From: CALMUP01 sp035327305
GTDB taxonomy: Bacteria > Verrucomicrobiota > Kiritimatiellia > CAIVKH01
NCBI GenBank assembly: GCA_035327305.1
Contig: DAOLDL010000004.1
Span: 20,764-84,763 of the forward strand
Direction of reading: 5' to 3'
Length of the DNA: 64,000 nucleotides
Both the position numbers and the translations under genes were made by a program. This document shows positions 58,533 to 64,000 of the stretch, in pieces (within the stretch, counting starts at the first letter, position 1; the number at the start of each line of letters is the position of its first letter). The notes beneath the pieces are model-generated. The model was not told where the DNA came from. It searched no databases and saw only the letters and a list, made by a program, of their open reading frames with translations.

Positions 58533-60002
58533 ATGTACATATTAGTAGTTGTCGACAACCCCAAATACTGGCCGCTGGACATTGAAAATGTGGAAGTCGT
58601 GTCGGCCCGGAAATACATCACAGAACCTGCATTCACCCGGATTGGCGACGCCAGGGTTTTCAATCTTTGCAAATCGTACAAATACCAAAGCACCGGTTAT
58701 TACGTTTCCCTGCTGGCGGCGGCCCGTGGGCACAAGCCCATTCCCGATGTATCCACCATTCGCGACCTTCAATTCCCCACCATCGTCCGCCTCGCCTCGG
58801 AAAACGTGGAGGAGGAAATCGAAAAGTGTCTTGCCGATCACAAGGGTGACAAATTTACGTTGAGCATATATTTCGGGCGCAACCTCGCCAAACGGTACGA
58901 CCGGTTGAGCATGGAGTTGTTCAACCTCTTTCGTGCCCCACTTCTTCGCGCACACTTTGCAAAAGAGGACGGCAAATGGAAATTGCAAAGCATCGGCCCC
59001 ATCGCCGTCAGCGAAGTGCCGGAAAGTCATCACGGATTCATCGTCATTGTGGCATCCGACTTTTTCCGCGGACGCCACCGTCGGGTTCGCCCCAAGGCCC
59101 AACCTGTCTACTCCATGGCCATCCTTACCAACCCGAAGGATCAAGGCGCGCCATCAAACGAACGTGCATTGGAAAAATTCATCGACGCCGCCGAGAAGCT
59201 CGGGATCGACGCGGAAATCATCGACCGCGACGCCTATTCGCGGATCCCCGAATACGACGCCTTGTTTATCCGGGAAACCACATCCGTCACCAATCACACC
59301 TTCCGGTTCGCCCGCCGGGCGGAGGCCGAGGGACTGGTGGTCATTGACGATTCGCAATCGATCTTGAAGTGCACCAACAAGGTTTACCTCGAGGAACTGC
59401 TCACCCGTCATCGGCTTCCCACGCCGCGCTCCATCATCGTGCACCGGGAAAACTTCGACATGCTTCCCTACGAAATAGGCTTCCCGCTGATTCTTAAGCG
59501 GCCGGACTCTTCCTATTCCGTGGGTGTGATCAAAATCGATAACCGAGAACAACTGGAGCGCGAAGTTCCAGCCATGCTGGAAGACTCCGAATTGTTGATC
59601 GCCCAGGAGTTCCTGCCCACGGAATTTGACTGGCGCATCGGCGTTATCGACGGCAAACCCTTTTATGCCTGTAAATACTATATGGCGGGAAAACACTGGC
59701 AAATTGTTCAACGCGACGACAAAAGTGTGCGCGAAGGCCGCGTCCAGGCCATCCCTTTGCGCAACGTGCCCGACCATGTGGTGGATGTCGCGGTAAAAGC
59801 CTCGCGACTGATCGGCAATGGACTTTACGGAATCGACCTCAAGGAAATCGGCAAAAAAGTATATGTGATTGAAATCAACGACAATCCGAACATTGACGCC
59901 GGATTTGAAGACGCGGTCATCAAGAACCGCATTTACGATATCATCATGAAAAGCTTTCTGCGCCGCCTCAAGGCGCGCCAGTTGTCCGGGAAATCGGCAT
60001 GA
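58533..60002 (+). CDS. RLAN-domain RimK-like ATP-grasp ligase
   Basis: A 489-residue cytoplasmic protein. Residues 1 to about 185 form an N-terminal domain of the RLAN type (RimK-like ATP-grasp N-terminal: VFNLCKSYKYQSTGYYVSLL, then FTLSIYFGRN). Residues about 190-480 are a RimK-type ATP-grasp: CTNKVYLEELLTRHRLPTP, PLILKRPDSSYSVGV and the metal site LYGIDLKE ... YVIEINDNPN (Asp435, Glu448, Asn450/452), all intact. RimK relatives join amino acids or peptides through an acyl-phosphate. RLAN proteins have been predicted from gene context (Iyer, Aravind and colleagues) to take part in peptide synthesis or modification; I know of no defined product. Confidence 0.9.
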   Translation: MYILVVVDNPKYWPLDIENVEVVSARKYITEPAFTRIGDARVFNLCKSYKYQSTGYYVSLLAAARGHKPIPDVSTIRDLQFPTIVRLASENVEEEIEKCLADHKGDKFTLSIYFGRNLAKRYDRLSMELFNLFRAPLLRAHFAKEDGKWKLQSIGPIAVSEVPESHHGFIVIVASDFFRGRHRRVRPKAQPVYSMAILTNPKDQGAPSNERALEKFIDAAEKLGIDAEIIDRDAYSRIPEYDALFIRETTSVTNHTFRFARRAEAEGLVVIDDSQSILKCTNKVYLEELLTRHRLPTPRSIIVHRENFDMLPYEIGFPLILKRPDSSYSVGVIKIDNREQLEREVPAMLEDSELLIAQEFLPTEFDWRIGVIDGKPFYACKYYMAGKHWQIVQRDDKSVREGRVQAIPLRNVPDHVVDVAVKASRLIGNGLYGIDLKEIGKKVYVIEINDNPNIDAGFEDAVIKNRIYDIIMKSFLRRLKARQLSGKSA

Positions 60003-61222
60003 CCTCGCCCCTTCATTTGTTCGATGCTTTCGGCATTGAACTGGAATACATGCTGGTCCGGCGCGACACGCTGGATGTAAGCCCCGTCGTCGATGAAATA
60101 TTCAAGGCGGCGGGCGGAGCTTATATTTCCGATCATGTCAACGGTCCGATCACCTGGTCCAACGAGCTGGTTCGCCATGTAATGGAAGTCAAGGTCTCGG
60201 AGCCGGTCGCCACGTTCAGCGGCCTGACCGAAACTTTTCAGAATAGCATCGCGGAAATCAACCGTCATGCCGACCTCCTGAATTCACAACTCATGCCCAC
60301 CGCTGTTCATCCGTGGATGGATCCGGGTCGCGAAACCGAACTCTGGCCGCATGAATATGCCGAAGTCTACCAGACCTTTCACACCGTATTTAATTGCCGC
60401 CGACACGGATGGGCAAACCTGCAATCGGTGCATCTGAATCTTCCGTTTCATGGTGATGAGGAATTTGCGCGGCTTCACGCCGCTGTCCGGCTGGTTCTAC
60501 CATTGCTTCCCGCCCTGGCCGCGTCGTCTCCGGTGGTGGAAGGCCGGATAACCGGAATGCGCGACAACCGACTCGATGTGTACGTCAATAACAGCCGCCT
60601 GATTCCCCACATCACCGGAGAAATCATTCCCGAACAGGTCTACAGTCGCGACGAATATTATGAAATAATTTTCAAACCGATGTTTTCAGCCATCGCACCG
60701 TACGACCCGGAAGGTATCCTTCAGGATGAATTTCTCAACGCCCGGGGCGCGATTGCCCGGTTTGATCGCGGCGCCATTGAGATCCGGCTGTTGGATGTTC
60801 AGGAATGTCCGGCGGCCGATATCGCCATCGCCGGCGCGGTCATTCATGCCGTCAAAAAACAAGTTGAAGAAAAACATGCCGGTTGGGATATCCAATCGGC
60901 TTGGACCGCGTCACGCCTGCGCGGACTTCTGCTCGATCATATTCGCGATGCGGAAAACACGATCGTGCGGGATCCCGAATACTTAAGCATGTGGGGATAT
61001 GCGGAAAAAACCTGCACCGCCGGGGATTTATGGAAGCATATTCTCCGGGACCACGATGCGGGCCAGCCGGAACTGCAAAACGCGCTGGCCACCATCCTGG
61101 GCCGGGGAACGCTTTCCTCGCGCATGTTGTCGCGCCTGCCCGACAATCCAACCCGCCCCCAACTCCAAGCGCTGTATCGCAAACTTGCCGACTGCCTGGC
61201 CGACGGCGCCATGCTCATCTGA
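59999..61222 (+). CDS. GCS2-like carboxylate-amine ligase
   Basis: A 407-residue member of the glutamate-cysteine ligase type 2 superfamily. Motifs are FGIELEYML (residues 11-19, Glu14 and Glu16 for metal and ATP), the central SVHLNLPF and the late RGAIEIRLLDVQECP. It overlaps the ATP-grasp gene by 4 bases (ATGA). The family forms amide bonds between a carboxylate and an amine. Next to a RimK-like ligase it probably catalyses a second ligation in the same pathway, not necessarily glutathione synthesis. Confidence 0.88.
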   Translation: MTSPLHLFDAFGIELEYMLVRRDTLDVSPVVDEIFKAAGGAYISDHVNGPITWSNELVRHVMEVKVSEPVATFSGLTETFQNSIAEINRHADLLNSQLMPTAVHPWMDPGRETELWPHEYAEVYQTFHTVFNCRRHGWANLQSVHLNLPFHGDEEFARLHAAVRLVLPLLPALAASSPVVEGRITGMRDNRLDVYVNNSRLIPHITGEIIPEQVYSRDEYYEIIFKPMFSAIAPYDPEGILQDEFLNARGAIARFDRGAIEIRLLDVQECPAADIAIAGAVIHAVKKQVEEKHAGWDIQSAWTASRLRGLLLDHIRDAENTIVRDPEYLSMWGYAEKTCTAGDLWKHILRDHDAGQPELQNALATILGRGTLSSRMLSRLPDNPTRPQLQALYRKLADCLADGAMLI

Positions 61223-61226
61223 TTTC

Positions 61227-61937
61227 ATGCCGCAAAAGACCGCATTTTATTTCTCGTGCGAGCACGCCGGCAACAACGTGCCGCGTGCCTACCGCAATTT
61301 ATTTGCCGGTAAAACCAAATTGCTGTCGACGCATCGGGGCATCGATATTGGAATCTGGCCGGTAGCAAAAGCTGTCAGCAAACAACTGGCATACCCGGTC
61401 ACCGCGCATCACACAACACGATTACTGGTTGAAGTAAACCGCTCGCCGCGTCATCCATTGCTTTTCTCGGAAGTCACCAAAGCTTTGCCGAGAAACATCA
61501 AAGAGGCGATTCTGCGTGATTACTATTACCCGCACCGAGTGAACGTGGAAAATGACATCGCCTCGGCAATCGCAAAAAACACCCGCATCATTCACATCGG
61601 ATTTCACTCATTCACCCCGGCGCTCAACGGACAAAAGCGGCTGGTGGATATTGGACTGCTTTACGATCCTCGAAGGCCCGGAGAGAAAATGTTTTGCCGG
61701 AAACTACGCAGTATCCTCCAGACAAAACATGTAAATTTACGCATTCGCATGAACCAGCCCTACCGGGGTGTCGCGGATGGATTAACTACGTACTTGCGCA
61801 AGCGGTGGTCGGACATTCATTATGCGGGAATTGAAATAGAGGTAAATCAACGCTTGTTGGCAACCGCGAAATCACGCACCGACTTGGCAAACCTGTTGAC
61901 GAAAACCTTGAAACGCATGGTAAAGGAAATTAAATGA
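61227..61937 (+). CDS. N-formylglutamate-amidohydrolase-like enzyme
   Basis: The open frame runs from 60999, but that part overlaps the GCS2 gene; the ATG at 61227, 4 bases after its stop, gives a 236-residue protein starting in the family's first strand. FSCEHAGNNVP (residues 9-19), THRGIDIG, VEVNRSP and IHIGFHSFTP correspond to the conserved FGase blocks with metal-binding Glu/His and His. The family is zinc-dependent and cleaves N-acyl-glutamate-type amides. Here it may hydrolyse or edit the product of the two ligases. Confidence 0.86.
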   Translation: MPQKTAFYFSCEHAGNNVPRAYRNLFAGKTKLLSTHRGIDIGIWPVAKAVSKQLAYPVTAHHTTRLLVEVNRSPRHPLLFSEVTKALPRNIKEAILRDYYYPHRVNVENDIASAIAKNTRIIHIGFHSFTPALNGQKRLVDIGLLYDPRRPGEKMFCRKLRSILQTKHVNLRIRMNQPYRGVADGLTTYLRKRWSDIHYAGIEIEVNQRLLATAKSRTDLANLLTKTLKRMVKEIK

Positions 61938-62728
61938 AAATACTGGTAACCGGAGCCAGCGGAACCGTAGGCAAGGCATTAACTGCAGTGGCGGTAAACT
62001 CGGGCGATGAAGTGATTGCATGGAATCGGCATACCGCTCCGCCGGACAACCCGGATGCCGGACAACACATTTTAGACACCGTTCAACCACAAGCCCTGGT
62101 TCATCTCGCCATTCCCTCGCAAGGAACAGGACGGCACGACGAAGGCCGCCTGGTCAACATTACCTGGACGGAAAGGTTGGCGCGCGCCGCACGCGACCGA
62201 AATATTCCCTTTTTGTATGTCAGCACGGTCATGGTCTATACCGACAACGCCAAGGGTCCGTTTTATCCCGACATGGTTCCCGACGCAACGGAAGGTTATG
62301 GCGGAGAAAAACGCCGGGGAGAACTTGCCGCGCAAGAAGCCAACCCCAACGCCATCATTGCCCGCATCGGCTGGCAAATTGGACATGGTCCCGGGGGAAA
62401 CAACATGATCGACTTTTTCTACAACAAAATGCGCGATGAAGGCGTGATACACGCAAGCCGGAAATGGTTGCCTGCGACATCTTTTGTCGAGGATACGGCG
62501 AAGGCATTGCGGACCATTGTTCACAAGGCAATCCCGGGCGTTTACCTCATCAACTCCAACGACCAATGGAACTTTTATGCCATTGCACAGGCCTTGAACC
62601 AGCGTCACGGCGGCGCGTGGCGCATCGAACCGAACGAGGATTTTGTCTATGACCAGCGCATGCTGGATGATCGCGTGATTATACCTTCGCTGGCCGACCG
62701 CTTTCCGGAATTGCAACAATTCAGATAA
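61934..62728 (+). CDS. NAD-dependent epimerase/RmlD-like short-chain dehydrogenase
   Basis: A 264-residue extended short-chain dehydrogenase. The nucleotide site is KILVTGASGTVGKAL, followed by LVHLAIPSQG, the catalytic region YVSTVMVYT and the Tyr-Lys pair in YGGEKRRGE. The size and C-terminal layout are like dTDP-4-dehydrorhamnose reductases and related sugar-nucleotide enzymes. It shares 4 bases with the FGase-like gene, so it belongs to the operon. A long antisense frame covers most of it (see the feature at 62072-63295), but this strand is the coding one. Confidence 0.88.
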   Translation: MKILVTGASGTVGKALTAVAVNSGDEVIAWNRHTAPPDNPDAGQHILDTVQPQALVHLAIPSQGTGRHDEGRLVNITWTERLARAARDRNIPFLYVSTVMVYTDNAKGPFYPDMVPDATEGYGGEKRRGELAAQEANPNAIIARIGWQIGHGPGGNNMIDFFYNKMRDEGVIHASRKWLPATSFVEDTAKALRTIVHKAIPGVYLINSNDQWNFYAIAQALNQRHGGAWRIEPNEDFVYDQRMLDDRVIIPSLADRFPELQQFR

Positions 62729-63295
62729 TTCCTGCCCGGCCTTGTCACGGTTGCATGAAACACGCAACCGGAAAATCGACTGATCGCTCAACATGTTGGT
62801 CAAGGCAAGCAGAGAACCCGTTCCGGTTACATTCGACTGGCCCGGAACCATAAACCATGAGCCGTCCAAGAGATTGGTCGTATACTCCAAAGCATAGGCA
62901 CGCCCGGTCACGGACGGCACAATCACCCCGACAAAATCACCGGCCATGGCGGCAATATCCGTTGCCCTGAAAAAGGAATTTTCGTCTTGCGGGTTGGTTC
63001 CGGCGATAAATTCCTCAATATTGAAAAGCCCGTCCTCGTCTTCATCGTCGTAGGCGTCGTTTACTTCCGGATTAAGTCCATTTTCCAACTCCCAGTCGTC
63101 CGGCATGCCATCATTGTCTGCATCCAATGATGATATTGATCCGCGAACATAAAGCCGGTTGAAAAACACATCGTTTTCCTCCACGTCAAAAATACGCAAT
63201 TGAATTGATCTCGGGGCGGAATTCAGCAGACCGTAATAATAACGTGTGCCGGCGATGGCGCCGTACGCTTCCGTTAACCGGCGAAATACCGCCAT
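62072..63295 (-). CDS. Secreted-type protein fragment with thrombospondin type-3 calcium repeat; 3' end runs antisense into the epimerase gene
   Basis: Only residues 1-182 (63295 to 62750) look like real protein. They contain a calcium-binding type-3 repeat (DADNDGMPDDWELENGLNP and DEDEDGLFNIEEFIAGTNP) and then the C-terminal module EYTTNLLDGSW ... SIFRLRVS typical of secreted PVC proteins. That module normally ends the protein, but no stop follows and the frame continues about 680 bases antisense to the epimerase gene with implausible sequence. There is no signal peptide, no ribosome site, and a stop lies just before the ATG. It may be the 3' part of a decayed gene whose 5' part is 63318-63818, or a gene that lost its stop. 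Confidence 0.42.
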   Translation of the reverse strand: MAVFRRLTEAYGAIAGTRYYYGLLNSAPRSIQLRIFDVEENDVFFNRLYVRGSISSLDADNDGMPDDWELENGLNPEVNDAYDDEDEDGLFNIEEFIAGTNPQDENSFFRATDIAAMAGDFVGVIVPSVTGRAYALEYTTNLLDGSWFMVPGQSNVTGTGSLLALTNMLSDQSIFRLRVSCNRDKAGQELSELLQFRKAVGQRRYNHAIIQHALVIDKILVRFDAPRAAVTLVQGLCNGIKVPLVVGVDEVNARDCLVNNGPQCLRRILDKRCRRQPFPACVYHAFIAHFVVEKVDHVVSPGTMSNLPADAGNDGVGVGFLRGKFSPAFFSAITFRCVGNHVGIKRTLGVVGIDHDRADIQKGNISVACGARQPFRPGNVDQAAFVVPSCSLRGNGEMNQGLWLNGV

Positions 63296-63317
63296 GTTCT
63301 AGGCTGAATCCAAGGGT

Positions 63318-63818
63318 CTACCCTTTGAGTAGATTGGAATCGAGCAAACCACGGGATGCCGTGGCCGATTGAACGCCCGCCCCCGGATTACCGCTGTCGT
63401 TGGCAAATGATCCCCACGCCCGCTGTCCGGTGGCAAGAAAATGCCCGGCGGCGCCGCCTATGCCATTGGTGGAGAAAAACACCCAATTCGTGAACCCGAA
63501 ACCTCCATTGCCTCCGTTGTTCCACCCGCTCAAGTAAAGCCGGATCGGCGGCACATTGTTACCGAGTACCTGCTGGTTATCTATCATGCTACGCGTGCTT
63601 TTCACCTCGCCGCCCATCAGCAGGTACTCACCCTGTCCGACATAAGCCACGGTATTGGTAAAATTTGGATTTATGGTCTGCGTGTCCGTATCATAAAAGG
63701 TGTTATCCACCCCCGCCGACCGCAAAACCACAAAGCCTTCAAACAAATTGATGTCGGCGGCACCGGCAACTTGAAAAGCAAACAGTCCCGAGATAAAGAT
63801 AACTGCAAAATTTTTCAT
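63318..63818 (-). CDS. Exported protein of unknown function, possibly the 5' part of a broken gene
   Basis: A 166-residue protein with a signal peptide (MKNFAVIFISGLFAFQVAGA, cleavage near AGA-A). The body is Gly/Asn/Thr rich and probably all-beta (YLLMGGEVKSTRSM, then PPIRLYLSGWNNGG). The end, SRGLLDSNLLKG, comes abruptly, 22 bases before the next open frame in another phase. Full-length secreted proteins of this kind usually continue to a C-terminal module like the one in the next frame. A weak hairpin (AGCGA-AC-TCGCT) touches the start codon region. Confidence 0.68.
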   Translation of the reverse strand: MKNFAVIFISGLFAFQVAGAADINLFEGFVVLRSAGVDNTFYDTDTQTINPNFTNTVAYVGQGEYLLMGGEVKSTRSMIDNQQVLGNNVPPIRLYLSGWNNGGNGGFGFTNWVFFSTNGIGGAAGHFLATGQRAWGSFANDSGNPGAGVQSATASRGLLDSNLLKG

Positions 63819-63840
63819 AGCGAACTCGCTTTAAATTATC

Positions 63841-63857
63841 TGACGGCCATGCCGTCA
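63841..63857. repeat. Perfect palindrome upstream of the exported-protein gene
   Basis: TGACGGC and GCCGTCA form 7-base arms around CAT, 23 bases upstream of the ATG of the exported protein. On the minus strand one arm overlaps a TTGACG that could serve as a -35 box, so an operator role is possible. No T run follows. Confidence 0.42.
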
Positions 63858-63946
63858 ATAAATTTACCGTAAAACGTGGTTTTTATTATGCCTTTTACCG
63901 GGCGGGAGAGCAACTTGTTGTGTCGAAAGCAGGTGGACCCGCAAAG

Positions 63947-64000
63947 TGGCGGGAGCGACGGGGCTCGAACCCGCAACCTCTGCCGTGACAGGGCAGCGCT
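63947..64000 (-). tRNA. tRNA-Asp(GTC), 3' part, cut by the window edge
   Basis: On the minus strand the anticodon arm CTGCC-CTGTCAC-GGCAG spans 63996-63980, with anticodon GTC at 63989-63987. A 5-base variable region follows, then the T arm GCGGG-TTCGAGC-CCCGT, the 3' acceptor strand CGCTCCC, discriminator G and an encoded CCA at 63949-63947. The D arm and 5' acceptor strand lie beyond base 64000, so the acceptor pairing cannot be checked. Confidence 0.92.

Noticed and set aside
1..64000. CRISPR arrays, insertion sequences, prophage or integron
   Set aside because: No direct-repeat array, transposase, integrase or phage structural gene is present among the open frames or in the gaps.

Overview
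The window looks like a chromosomal segment of a diderm bacterium of the PVC group, most like Verrucomicrobiota or Kiritimatiellota. This is an inference from content, not from a marker tree. The supporting signs are a PEP-CTERM protein, secreted proteins with C-terminal 'TTNL...FFRI' modules, a thrombospondin type-3 calcium repeat, a zinc-ribbon Hanks-type kinase with a large extracytoplasmic part, several lipoproteins with clear lipoboxes, and HemQ-type haem synthesis. Genes are tightly packed. Many neighbours overlap by 4 bases (ATGA, TTGA or GTGA junctions) and no gene-free stretch exceeds 300 bases. There is no insertion sequence, prophage or CRISPR array.

Layout. 0.2-3.9 kb: two secreted proteins, one a lipoprotein joining about 13 ankyrin repeats to two CBM48-like glycogen-binding domains. 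4-9.6 kb (minus): an operon of a CsgG/PEGA-type secreted protein, a DUF456 membrane protein, a protein with a 13-fold Gly-Asp-Asp-x-Tyr repeat, a HEAT-repeat protein and threonine synthase. 9.7-15.3 kb: a DUF2723-type membrane glycosyltransferase with TPRs, a PEP-CTERM protein and an SGNH hydrolase whose first codons hold a rho-independent terminator. 16.0-23.1 kb: a complete F-type ATP synthase operon (Z-I-B-E-F-H-A-G-D-C) with a proton-type c subunit and a shortened epsilon. Two small membrane proteins and prephenate dehydratase follow.

24.7-31.3 kb: a large unrecognised EF-hand membrane protein, an ABC exporter with LON-domain and SRPBCC partners, and an SHD1-alpha/beta hydrolase. 31.4-41.1 kb: a multi-PAS sensor kinase overlapping a receiver-kinase-receiver protein with a degenerate ATP site, then pterin carbinolamine dehydratase, a Ser/Thr kinase and a TPR lipoprotein. 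41.2-43.8 kb: a DnaQ-like exonuclease, an HD-domain protein and a LysM amidase. 43.8-50.3 kb (minus): dapA-dapB-folK-panB, a metallo-beta-lactamase-fold protein and a hydrolase/DedA/ATP-grasp fusion; twin palindromes lie upstream of dapA. 50.4-52.1 kb: a CBM20 esterase. 52.1-56.6 kb (minus): hemL-hemQ-hemE-hemY, suggesting the coproporphyrin-dependent route to haem.

56.8-62.7 kb: a HEGGH-type zincin lipoprotein faces a five-gene operon of a papain-like C39 peptidase, an RLAN/RimK ATP-grasp ligase, a GCS2-like ligase, an N-formylglutamate-amidohydrolase-like enzyme and an NAD-dependent epimerase-like protein. This is the best candidate for an uncharacterised system: enzymes that would build and trim small peptides or amide-linked metabolites. 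The window closes with a possibly broken secreted protein and the 3' part of a tRNA-Asp gene.
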